Assembly: GCA_013397435.1 (NCBI GenBank)
Contig: VZRG01001043.1
Location: 124,001 to 188,000 of the forward strand
Length of the DNA stretch: 64,000 bases
Direction of reading: 5' to 3'
Source of the DNA: Erythrocercus mccallii
Taxonomy: Eukaryota; Chordata; Aves; Passeriformes; Dicruridae
This document shows, one piece after another, positions 1 to 12,377 of this stretch (the first letter of the stretch is position 1; each line of letters begins with the position of its first letter). Under the pieces are notes generated by a model. It was not told the DNA's origin and did no database searches. It worked only from the letters and a program-made list of their open reading frames with translations. The translations under genes were made by a program, and so were the position numbers.

Positions 1-3000
1 GGGCTTTACTTCAGGAATTCCACTGTCTCACCACACCTTGCTCAAGAAACAGAACCCAACAGCCAGAGTGTGACTTTCAATGCCATCAGGATAAGGGTTT
101 GGAAGGACGAAACCCAGCAGAGCTTCTCCTGCTACATCTGCTGCCAATGTCACCTCACAACTGAAAAACTGATTTCTAGGGAAGAGCACTGAATACCAAA
201 CCCTAACACTGGTCTACAAATTTTCCAGGAATGTTTTGCTTTCCTCTCCTCACTAGTATATTGTTTTCCAACCCCTAAGAATATTTCTTTAATTTCATGG
301 TAGGCTGGTTGCATTTGATGTTCCTTTCACACAAATGTACCCTTGACCTGGCCACTTTCTTTTTTCTTTAAGGCAAGGAAGCCCACCATAATGGATGAAA
401 AAAGCCACTCCTTTCTGACATCTGATAGGCAGCCTCACACATCTGAGATTCTATGAAGCATTAATACCAAAGCCTGCCAGAAGTATGCCTTGTGCAGCAG
501 GCATCAGACCGAAAATTAACGTGTCACTTACAAATGGTAAAGGCATAAAACTGACTAATTGAATTCCATGGTGCAAGGAACAGCTGGATCAGCTGAGGGC
601 AAGTGTGTGAAAGGAGAGCCAGACACCTCTCACTGAGGCATCACAGGGGAGGTGGGCTGGGCATCAGCTCCAGGCATTCCAGGGAGCCAGGCAGATGCCA
701 TTGGGCACAAATCTGGCTGCAGGGAGTCCCTGTAATCCTCTCTAAGTCTCAGTGGCATTTTCTAGATGATTACCTAAAATTGCGATGAAGATTTTATTTT
801 AATATGCTTTCTACCTTAACAATCTCTCATTTCAAGCAAGTTATATCTAAAATAATTATAATAGTTTCCCATTCTTTTCTAAGTGCAACAGAGCACCTAG
901 TCATTTCTGGCCTGACCTTGCTGATTTCAGGAAGAATAAATAAGACAGATCTTCCTCTTTTAGACTTATCTGAAAGACCTATAAAGAGCTCTCTCTGAGC
1001 AAGGTATATAAAAATATAGATTTGCCCAATTTGTTTTACAGGAAAAAATGAAAATAAACCAAACAAACAAGATAGCCAAAGCCAAGCCAAAGCCAAACAA
1101 AATTATCATGTTAATGAAGTAATATGTATCCAAACATGTCCATCAGCCTGGAAAAGAAAACCGTATCTCATGAGACCTTCACTTTGTGTTCAATGCACAA
1201 GACTTGGTATACTATGAGCATAAACCATTTGGCAGTTATACGTTCCCAAAGAAAACATGCAAGAACAGGGAAAAATCTCACTCAGATCCTTATTCTTCCG
1301 TTTACGATTTGAACGAAGAGTAAGGAGCAGAGGATTAAAAAAAAAAGTGTCAAATCCCAAGTTCAGCTACTTGCTTTTCCTTTCAGTCTTAGTCCTGTTT
1401 CTCCCAGGTAGTATTTAGTTGTTGCCAAGCAGCAGAAAGCTAATTAGCACAATGTCATGTTTCCTTGTTTTCATCTCTTGCTCCTTCCCACTTACATGCA
1501 CACTGCTCCTCAACATTCCCAAAATAAAGGTAAATTGGCTGCAAGAAACAAGAGAATTGAAAGCCAAATTTTGCACTCTGCCAATGGAAACACTCCCTCC
1601 CCTAAAGCACTTGCTCCTATTAGTGCAAATCACCCTGTAAGCTTTGGTCACAGAACACATTAACATCTCCAGCCAAGCATCTGGCCGGGCTGTGCTGCTC
1701 ACTTACCCCCAAACCAGCCAGCTGAAATACAGCACAGGAAATACACTCACTGCAGTACTGGCGGAGCTCCTGTTGAGGGCAGTTTAGAGAATTTAGCATT
1801 TGTGCTGCAGTGCACACGGCAAAAAAAAAGGATGTCAGAAAAACACAACAGCTTCTGACATTTGATAGGATGAAAGAGATGCCTTGTTCGAAAGCTACCC
1901 ACTATAATCCATTTAGGCACACCACCTTCTGCCCACTTTGTGTTTCTTTGCTTCCAAACAATAGTAATCTTTTTCCAAGTGTGGAGAGCAAAAAGATTTT
2001 GTCTTCCAAGCTACAGACTCACTTTGCATCAGCACTCTTTTTTTAACCCAGCAATACATGTCCTTAGTAGCATGAGAAGAATTTATTCCCTTTTCAGAAG
2101 GCTCCAGTCTATTTCTGTATATGAAATAGCAGAAAGTCCTAAAAACAACTACTGCAACCCTTTCACACATGGGCACAGATGAGAAAGGGATCCCAGAACA
2201 TATAAACTGATTGCACATACAAATCTAATAATGGTAAGGGGGTAAGATGGTCAAAATAAGGCAGACAAGGCAATGCCAAGCAGAGTCTGACTGCACTGGA
2301 GACTGAGATCATCTACTTACAGCACAACAAGGAGGGGAGATTTCCAGCTCTGACAGCCACCACTCATCACCATTAGCTAAAACACTTGAATTCTCCACCT
2401 TCTTTTCCACCCCCAGCACTTTTGCTAAGTGCTAGATGTTTGTGATAAACCAGAGGCTCTACCAGAACTTCTGCTTGCAAGACCATGGCCTAAAGTCAGT
2501 CCAACAGCCACTTAGAAAAATCAACAGCTATGAAATTCATTGTTCCTGGTGTAAGAGCAAATTCCAGTGTTGCCTTTCTGCAGGAGATCAAGAGTTAGTC
2601 TCTCTTTTTCAAAACTGCTGACATATCACGTTCCACTACATGGGGTTTTTTTGAAAAATACAAAGGCAAGTGTTAGAAAATAACATCTATCTGCTTCCCC
2701 ATTTTGACCCAATCACCTTTATTTTAGCTCTAGCACTAATGACCATGGCATATCCAGGGTCCCTGGCCCATAAGATTAATGAAATTTCATTGGCCATTTT
2801 CCAAACATCTCCCAAAGAAAGTTCACCTACATGGCTACCATGAAACATAAGCAAGAGCTGGGAAGAGAAACACTCCAGTCAATGTGAAATATTTAATCCC
2901 AAAGAGCCAGTCAGAGATCCAAGGCCCCTTAGAAGAGCATAACACTGTAATAAATGCATTGCATTGTGTTTCTTGGATCCATGAGCCACAGAGTCGCTCT

Positions 3001-6000
3001 AGATGTTCTTTATGTTCAGGCAGCTCGACTATCTCAATACAGTTCCCTGTCTGGCAGGGAGGGGAGGGCTGGGTGAGTGCAGTGGATCTGTCACTTGCAG
3101 CAGACAAGAACATCTTGTACTTGAGCTCTTGTTGAGTAGGTTAGAAAGGCAGACAAAGCAGCAGACTTATTAGATTTTTTTTAACTGAGGTATTGAGAAG
3201 TAAAACCCTTATAACATTTTATTAATTTAAACAGGTCTGTGCAAGATATCTCATTATCCCCATCAATAAGAACAATAACATTTAAAGGTTAACACTGAAA
3301 ATAAAAACATTACAGTCTAAACTGAGCTTTGAAGAGATCCCAGCATTCCCAATCCTTAGGGATTTTTTAGGCAATCATCACTAAAATCAGAAGACACTTC
3401 CACAGGCTGGAGTAGTTGAAACTAAGGAGACGGATTGAACCAACTCAATATTCCCATTTCTGCTAAGCAACAGACTAGAGAGGCAAAAAAGTAGTTTGCA
3501 ACAATCTGAAGGGCACTTTGGCCAAAGAGGAAAAGGTCAAGCAAAACTAAGCAGCACATAAATAAGAATAATGGAATGAAAGTGTGATGAGGCTAAAGAA
3601 AAATGGAATTAAATTATTTCACTCTGGAATTCTTCCTTAAAGGAAGATAAATTAATCCCTTATAATACTCTGAATAACCCTAGAAGATCCTCACAGTTGT
3701 AGCAGGATGTACAAATACACCTTCTGACATTTCTCTCTTCCAAGACTTGTAAGAACGATGTCACATCTGATATGCCAAAAGCCTGGGGGTAAAGCACCAC
3801 CTAATAACTCTGATTTGCTCATCTTTAATACTAATATGAGTTGTGTTTGCATGTGAAGAATTAATAGGATTTTCTGAGCAAGGAGAACAACTGCTAATGG
3901 TCATTACACTAGATCAGAGGACTGGAACATCAGGCTCTTGAGCAAGCATATGTTGTTCATGGAAAATAAGCACCTCTAAAACCCAATGGCTGTGGTAAAT
4001 CCCATGACATCTGCCTAAGTATCTATGGGGTTTTAAAGGCAGCTTCTTAACCTTGCCAGTCTTACAGCATTGCTGACACCATTTCTTAAAATTAGCAGAC
4101 CCGAGAGAACTTTCTACAACTCGGCTTTTCAGATTTTTTACTTGGTTTCAGACCGTGAGCTTTGCGTAACTATTGAAAAATCACGGCTAGAGACACAAGA
4201 AATGAATGCAGCAGGCACTGCATATTTCTGAAGAGCTACATTTTGCTCCCCTCCCAGTGATTTGCCTGCCGCATGCCTCTGAGTGAGTCATCAGTGCAGG
4301 GGAAATACCTCCAAATTAGCAGATTAGGAACGGCAGATCCTACAGACTTGGGCAGACTGTCACAGCTATGCTCCTTCCAGATCCAAGCCCTCTATGCCCA
4401 TGCAGCTCCGATGACCTTGGACTGCATGGCTCTGGACATCCTCCTGCCAGCATCAAGCAGTGTAGACTCAGCATAATGTCCCACCTGGACAAAAAGCATT
4501 CTCCTTCAAGGGTCTACTCTTCCTTGAGCACACAAGCCAGTGGCAAAGTGGGAAATTCAGATGGGGAAAAGGGAAACAAAGGCACACGGTGCTGGTGCCC
4601 ACTCAACCCAGCAGTGCCTTCAGAAGGAGGTCCTGGCCCTCATGCACATCCATACCAGGACAAAGGAGTGCAAATCTGTTACATAACTTACACTGAGTTA
4701 TGCAATCCTTTAGCGCTCATTAACAAGCAGAGGCTACCACAAGTTACTAGCGAAAACAATCTGAGACAAGAATAAATGTGATCTGTTTTAATAATAGCCA
4801 ACCCATGCTTTTGGACCAAGAAACCGTGCATGTTACCCCGGGAATAAAAGTTACTAAGCTTCAAAAAGTAACAGGTTCACTACTAGTATTAAAAAAGACA
4901 AAACCAGGAATACTCTTGTTTGCATAAGTTGCAGTTGATCCTATTTGGTAAGACTGTAAGTGTCCTAATTTGGTTTTAAAAGTAAAATCAATTGTAAATT
5001 TATTTAGACCAATTTACCTGCCTGCCTGTTGTACATCACTAGGCCTGTATTGATTGTTTGAGATGGAACTCATTCCAAATTGTATTGATTTAATTCATTA
5101 GCAAATTTTTAGCAAAGCATATTTTGTTGTTTCAGGGCAGAAGTACATAAAGCTCCATTTAGAGACTGCAGGACTGAGCAGGGGAGGTATGGGAGGGGGG
5201 CTAGAATTTCTCAAATTAATGAGATTTACAAGCAGCAATATGAATCATCTGTTTCTGACGAACAATCCATTTTCTAAACAATAAATAAGAAAAACTAGGA
5301 CTGGAAAAGCCTAGATACATTGATGGGGGAAAAAAATCCAGTTGGTGAAATAAGAATGGGGTAAATAATGCATAAATAGTACAGTGTATTGGTCGTTTCA
5401 ATAGACATTTTGATTTATGGATTAAAGTGCCTAAAATAGCTCAAAAATTTATAAATCATCTTAAAATCAACAGATCATGAGTAGATTTGTCTGGCTTTAC
5501 AGCAAGGCAGTCGAGCTGCATTTGTTACCTTGGCAACTGAAGGTACCTCTGTTACCATGGCTACAGCTCCTTTCAAGTATGGTTGGCAATTCCTCCCTCC
5601 CCAACTTTTGTGACTATTTTGAAAAGGAATTTAAAAAACAACAACGAAAAGAAGGAATCCTACTACTCTGTCAACACTTGCACTGAGACAAAAGGTCTGC
5701 AAGATGCAAATTTTTTCAACCCACAATGACAGGTTAAATATAAGCTAATTTTTCTGCTGCAAATCTTTACCTCAGTGAGACACCGTGTTATGAAGAGCTT
5801 AGATCTGGGAATCCACAAACTTGGATTATGAAAAGACTGATCATCGCTTACTCAGCTCAACATTTCATATCAAAACCCAGCTCTGCTACTCACTGGAAGA
5901 AGTGGTGCTGCAATGGACTCCTACCACACTGCAAATTCTCTGTGTATCAAAGCTCCCCACAAACAGGTGGCTGCCTGGATTGCTTAATGAGATATGGGCA

Positions 6001-8884
6001 AAAGGGGCAGAAATCCTGGATTCTTGTTTCTGAGGCAGATGAAGTGGCAACAGGGAAGGTATTCAGCTCCCCAGGCTCCAGTCAGCACCTGAGATGTGCT
6101 TCCTATGTCTGGAAAGGACAGCATTATGGAGGAAACCATTTACTGCTCTCAAATCAGTGTCCACTGAATTATCCTGAGGTCAGAGTGGCATTTACGTTGC
6201 TAAACTGCAAATAATCTAGGGAAGTTGCTTGCACCTAATGCATCAAGATGGGAAAAGGCTTTTTTGTCTTTCCAGAAAATTGGGCAACTTAGTCTGAGAC
6301 ACAGGGCATTCAAGGAAGAGGTCACAATGCCTCCTTCACCTCATTAAGGTTATTCTGCAAGTTAAATCCAAAAAAAACCCTTCAAGTTCTGATTGAGAAA
6401 GAAATAATTTTTAAAAACAATTACAAACTTTGATTTGGGCACCTTCTGATTCCCAACTAGCCCTATGTTTTAGAATCACCTTTAACTTTCCCTCCCTAGG
6501 AAACAGTTTTTGTGCTCTCCCACAACGTTCAATTGCACATAGTTGGTGTTACAAGCAGGCTTATGGCAGCACGCAATTGCCACAAATCACTTAAGAGCTA
6601 GAAACAGAGCAAGTGAAAATAAGCCCTCCAGGCTGAACGCTATTTTTCATCCTTGTTTGCTAACACAATACCTGGCTTGAGCACAAGTCATGCCTTTCTC
6701 CTCTCTTCTCCAAGTTCACCTCCAATCCCCTCTCACTTTCCCTTCAATTTTTATGCAGTTTTGTGCCTATTATATGCATACTTGCTAGGGAAGATTTCCA
6801 GAAGTGATTAGTGATTTCTGGCATTTCAGTTATTGAGTCTCCAAACGAAAATCTCCTGAAGGGCTAAATTTTAATAAGCCATCAGTCTGATCATAGTAAA
6901 ATATCTGATAACTGAGGACTTCAAAGTCGCATGACAAAGTATTGAGGACACTAGAAAGGGCAGTGGAAATGTTTTCACCCTTTTCTTAACCCAGAGTGGC
7001 CATTTTCACAGTCATTGATGTCATAGGGTGGCAGAAAGAACAAAACCCTAAGAGCCTACAAAGATTTGGGCACTGCCCCCCATTCTTTACAACCAACACA
7101 CATCTGCTGTATGTAGAACTCACTGCACTGCAAGGTTAAAAGGAAAAACATGGCTCAAGGACCAAGCTGGAATTTCACAACCAGATGGCTTTGAACTCCG
7201 CAAACACAAGTTCTGGGGGACCATATCTTGTCTGTTGGGGGCCAACAGACACAGTACCTACCAACAGCCCAGCTCTCCAAATTTCACAGATTATCCATCC
7301 CTGGGGAAGGTTAGATATTAGGATACAGATTTTGAACACTGTCCCCTAATTTTACCCCAATTCAAGATCTCAATACTGGTAGTTGTGTAGTCAAAGTTAA
7401 AATACCGTACTTGAGAAACACAGGCTCTAAACACAATCACCTTGTCTGTGGAACTGAAGTACTATCCGCTTGTTTTGCCTTACAAAACAGTTGCAGAGAT
7501 TGATACCTATATCAACATTCAACAGCACTTCCAAGGTGCAGAGTTTCACACCGTTAAATGCTATAGAGTGTTTTGGATTCTTTGTAGTGCAGGTAGATGC
7601 ATAATATTCAAACAGAGCTATTTCAAATGAAAGATATTTCCTTTATGTCTGAGGTTAGAATTCAGAAACTGATGTGGTTCTTCGACCACACTTAGCATTG
7701 TACCTGCAGGTGCACTTGACTAAACCTAGGAAATGAAACTACACCACAGATGATACAGCCAGAAGACAGTAAACAGTAACAGTTGAGAGGATCCTATTAT
7801 CCAACAAGACGTTGAGTGTACTGCAAAACACAAGCTAAACAGTTGCATAATATTGCTAGCAAACCATTTTGGAATATTGCACATTCCTTTTACCTTGTGC
7901 AGAAAGCAAATTTTCTCTAGGTTTAGGCTATGACTTACTTTATGATCCTTTCTGAATATCTCCATCTTTCTTTTGACCTTGACTGCACAAGAGGTTGGTT
8001 TCAGAAGTGATGCATGATTGCTTATGCAATACACCTCCCAGGAGGGGTTCAAAGGGCTCCTCCTGAGCCTTTTGTAGCCCCAGCTATAAGGGGTTAATAG
8101 AGAGATGTGCTTAGTGCAGCACCAGATGAGAGAGTGGCTCTCACCTGTAAAGGGCTGTTGGGAGCCCTTTTGACAATGCCAAGCAATCAACTCTGCAGCA
8201 ATACCTCTGGAAATCCTCCCTCTGCAGGCCTCCATAGCTGCCAACACTGAACTGGCTCATGGGATGGGTGATCACCACCTGTAGCTGATCGCAGGGTTGG
8301 TGTCACAGGTGCTACATGTTACTCATCTATTTAGCCTTAAAAAACATAACAAGGACAAGGCTTTCTCATTGCTCTCCTCCATGTAAGGACAGAGTTTTTG
8401 CATGTCTGTAGGCCACTGCTGTGGCTAGATTGAGCCCAGTAGGAGAAAATATTGTACCATGGAAAGAAAGGACACTACAGCTTTCTCCTGGAAATCAGGA
8501 TGGTGGTGTCAGCAAGGGGGTGGCAATGTGCTCTAACTGCCTTGTGTCACTTACCATGGTGGCAGCTCGTGCCATGGCGTGAGTCTGGGTTGTACGTTAT
8601 GATTTCTGTAAATATCACATCTATACTTGCCCACAAAACAGTGGAATCTCATCAAAACCAAAATGGGCTGTTTTCCACGAGATGTTGGAAAAAGAATAAA
8701 AAATTACTGGGGAAGCAAAGCTTGTGACTGCCCAAACTGGCACCAAGTGGCCACCTCATGGCTCCAGTTGCTTACTGCTGACACACTGAAGAGTGGTGCC
8801 AGAGAATCATAGGAATAAATATTTTCTTCTTCAGAGACACAGGTAAACTGATGTTGAAAAAATACCTCAGTCTTGCTGGTCTGA

Positions 8885-9230
8885 GTCAACACAGGCTATA
8901 ATGGAACACTTTAGGCTGGAAATGACTTTTAAAGGTGATCTAGTCCAACACCCTGCAATGTGCAAGGATATCTTCAACTACATCAGGTTGCTCAGAGCCC
9001 CGTCTAACCTGACCTTGATTGCTTGGGATGGGACAACTACAGCCTCTCTGGACAAACTGTTCTGGTATTTTACCAGTCTCATAATGAAAAAAGATCTTCC
9101 TTATATCTAAGCCTGATTCTCTCTTTTAGTTTAAAACCATTAACTCTCGTAATTGCAACAGACTCTGTTCAAACATTCGTCCCCATCTTTCTTATATGAC
9201 AAAGGCTATTTTGGAAGTTGCCTAAAAGAG
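8885..9230 (-). mobile_element. CR1 LINE 3'-end fragment, antisense
   Basis: On the + strand this reads as the reverse complement of a CR1 3' end. It shows the hallmark run TTTAGGCTGGAAATGACTTT, a 'gatctagtccaacaccc' block, then 'tcaggttgctcagagcccc', and further on the 'gtccccatctttcttat' block. The copy is diverged and 5'-truncated, as is usual for CR1. It lies within KCNC1 intron 1 and is not expected to be functional. Confidence 0.85.
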
Positions 9231-10450
9231 CTACCAACACAGTTTTATAAGTTATGTTGTCACTAATCTGGATATCTAAAATGGCTCGCAGCCAGTCAAA
9301 ACCCAGTACTGACAAAGATTGCTGTCAGTGGAAATTTTGGTTGTTCCCATCCTGTGCATTATCCCTGCACAAATTAAGCTGTGCAAGAGCCTCTGCCTAA
9401 CTAGGGAATGAAAACATCCTCTGCTTTCCAAAATATTGTCTAATTTTAAAGTAGTTTTTGGATTTTCTTTTTGGTTTGTAATAATTTCAATTAAAAATAA
9501 TGTGGATATACTTTTATATAATTATATAATAATGTTGATATTTGATATTTAGGTTTTGTAGTCTAAGGCACAAAAAGGTCTCAGGATCTAGTAACATATT
9601 TAGGCCATCTAGGAGCTTAACAGGACTTTTGTGCTACACACTACCCAAAGATAGGAAAGAACTGTGGCCATAATGCTTTAAAAGCAAAAACTGGTAGCTA
9701 TGGATTAAGCTAAGCAAACAATATGGGAGGGATAGTGCCTACAACACACTGCTAGTCATAAACTGGAAAAAAAGATCAAGAAATAGTTTCTCTGAATTAT
9801 GTGGAATTATCCAAAATGAAGCAGTCATTGAAATGCCTGAGATTTAACATCCTTATTTTTAGCCACCTTGTTAAGAACTCTGGCTTGTCAGGGAATACAT
9901 CATCTGTGACATCCATCCACATAAACTACAGTGAAAACAGGAAATCCTTAGCTCAACATTTACTGGCACCATAGCGATCCCGGGGCTTCCAGTTTTCCAG
10001 GGTGAAGAGTTATTTTGAGTGCCTCTGTTCTGAGCCGCTAAACTCGACTATCAGAGGGTAAACACTCAGCTGCTCCCAGAATTTAAATCTCTTTGGAACA
10101 TATTCCACGGAGTCAGAAACTGAGGTTTTAAAATCCATAGTCAAATATTAAATAAGTTGGTCTGTAGAGGAATTCTATCATAATTATTTTTGCTATGGTA
10201 TTGCTTTAGGAGAGAAATTGGATTAAGGATCCCACTGCAGACACAAACTGCTCACCTTTGGGGCTTGATGCATTCTGGACCTTCCACTTCATCCTACTGG
10301 AGCTGCCAGCATCATCCTACAACCTGCCATACCCCAGCAGCTCTGTGTGAATGTGTGTGGAAGGTGTGCAGACAGACCTCGCGCCCTGTCCAAGGCTGCT
10401 TACATAGCCAGCCCTCCCACATGGGAAAGGAAACTACAAAAGGTTGGGCA

Positions 10451-10788
10451 GGTACTTGTGGGTCTGATTTTCTGAGTTTGTGAATTTCTTCAGCTTGTTA
10501 GTGGCTGATTCCTTCTCTTGTGAGAATCTATTCCTCTCAAAGACAGTGAAAAGTAAAGAAGTCTTCTATCTTTCATAAACACTTCTAGGTTTCGCATAAT
10601 AATTCTCTCACAGATGTTGTTTCTATTATTTAACTAATGAAGAGAAGTGTTGTCTTTACGGAACCAATCGTGGTTCTTTAGCGCAGCCTGTTATAAAAAG
10701 GGCTGTGTGAAATTAATAAAATAGCCTTCTGATCTTCTTTCTACCTGGAGTCAAGCTCTTCCTTTCGTGTCCAACTGCGACAGGTACT
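10451..10788 (+). mobile_element. Solo LTR of an endogenous retrovirus with 6-bp target duplication
   Basis: The element spans 10457-10782, begins TGTGGG and ends GCGACA, so it has the canonical TG...CA termini. It is flanked by the identical hexamer GGTACT at 10451-10456 and 10783-10788, a target-site duplication of the size made by alpha- and betaretrovirus-like integrases. Inside, in LTR order, are a TATA-like box (TTATAAAAAG, about 10691) and a polyadenylation signal (AATAAA, about 10714), followed by a short pyrimidine-rich U5-like end. No gag, pol or env sequence lies next to it and no second LTR is nearby, so it is a solo LTR left by recombination. The intact duplication suggests modest age. 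The ERV family cannot be named without a repeat library. Confidence 0.8.
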
Positions 10789-11879
10789 CATTTTAATTTG
10801 TCTTGAAGCAGAAGCATTACTGTCTGCACACAAATGTGATCTGGAACACACACCAAATACCTTGGCTTAAAAGCCACAGGGAGAAAAGTCGGCCTTGCAT
10901 GTTAAGTTGAGGAGTTCTACTCAGGAGTTCTATTCAGGGCAAAGCCTCCCTGTGCTTCAGGTGTTTCCTTATGAACTTTTGCACTCAATACTCCCACACA
11001 CTGGAGGGTTTGCTCTTGCAAAAAACAGTAAGTGAGCAGGGCATGCTCTTTCTAAAGGAGATGGAGATCACCGAGTACCCTCTGCCTCCTTCATACCTGT
11101 AACAATTTCATTCCTGGGGAGCTGCTGTGAAGCTGAGGTTGGTGACTCAAACCTCACCAACGGTGGACTCCAAAAGGCTGCAGAATTAATGTCTCCAGCC
11201 CTATGAAAGGCTTTTAGCACCACTTCAAAAGTAGGTTTGAGAGAGGCTGCACACCATATAAGCATAAGCATATGAATTAAGCCACCTTTGGGCAAGTCAC
11301 AGTGCAAAAGCTGTAACAAAAAGGGAAAAAAATAGACCAGCAGCAAGTTAGAGAGGAAGGAAGTGTGATTTTCTCAGGAGATAAATCCAGAACAAAGGTG
11401 GTGAGGTGAGATCCTCAAAATCCTAACGCATGACACCACCACCATTCACTGCTACAAAGCTCTCCATTTCAGTTTAGAACAGAAACTGCTATGAGTCCAA
11501 AAAATGTTACCAATTGCCTAAGAGAAAAAAATTGACACTCCTAATATTAATGGGCAATTAAAGTTCTCTGGTTTCTTTTGCCATGTGTTAATTTATGTTC
11601 CATATATGATATATTACATGAGTTTCTCAGTTTCTTTAATCCTAAACCTTTTGACAGAACTGACAGCATAATAGTGTGTGGCATCATCTGAAAATGAGAT
11701 TAATAATCATATTGAATTTGTGCAGCAAAAGCATGAACATATGAAAACAAATGTCTAGGACTTATGGGATGTTTGAATGTTTAGTGGTTGTAAGCTTACA
11801 AAAGAAGGAAAACACCTGAAAATTTCTAAATGCTTAGCTGTCTGTGATGGATAAGACAAAAATGAAAAAGCTTAAGATG

Positions 11880-12070
11880 AAGATGATTTAGGTTAGGCAT
11901 TAGGAAGAAAAAATATAGATTAAAAATTGTGAAGTACTGGGATAAATTTCCTACTGAATTTCTATAACATTCACCCATAGAGATTCTTAACAAGTCAGTG
12001 TAGCTGCCTTTCAGGAATGAGCAAAGACTGTGCTTTGTGACATGGAAATGACAGTTTTGAAGGTCTCCAT
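11880..12070 (+). mobile_element. Probable old CR1 LINE fragment
   Basis: The string GATTTAGGTTAGGCATTAGG followed by 'aagaaaaaat' resembles the CR1 ORF2 C-terminal/3' segment (gatttagattagatattaggaagaaattc). It is followed by a weak match to the 'gtgaggcactggaacaggtt' block. Divergence is high and the boundaries are approximate. Confidence 0.45.
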
Positions 12071-12338
12071 CAAGCATACATCATGCAGTCCCTCAGAGAT
12101 GGAAGGCTTACTTTCACACTTACAGGTCCTTCTGCTGTGTCTCATACTCAGCTGCAGGAGTCTGGGGCCCTTTTGGATCAGGAATCTGGGATATATATGT
12201 TAAGAATTTCCCACTGTGCCATTGCTGTGATATGAAACATTCCTTGGTCCCACCATGCTATTCCCATTTAGTTTTCACTACCAGGGAGCAGCAAGGAAGC
12301 TTTGCAGAATAAATTCACTTCTCTTCTGTGTCAATGTT

Positions 12339-12377
12339 CCTATTAATTCAAGATTAATTCAATTCCTATTAATTCAA
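12339..12377. repeat. Short direct repeat, CCTATTAATTCAA twice
   Basis: The 13-mer occurs at 12339-12351 and again at 12365-12377, with a third partial copy (GATTAATTCAA) between them. It looks like a local slippage duplication of AT-rich intron sequence. Confidence 0.75.

Noticed and set aside
7726..8247. A 173-codon open frame on the - strand, the longest unexplained one in intron 1
   Set aside because: It has no recognisable domain, its composition is rich in Trp, Cys and His in no pattern, and no promoter or splice context is visible. One such frame is expected by chance in 64 kb searched in six frames.
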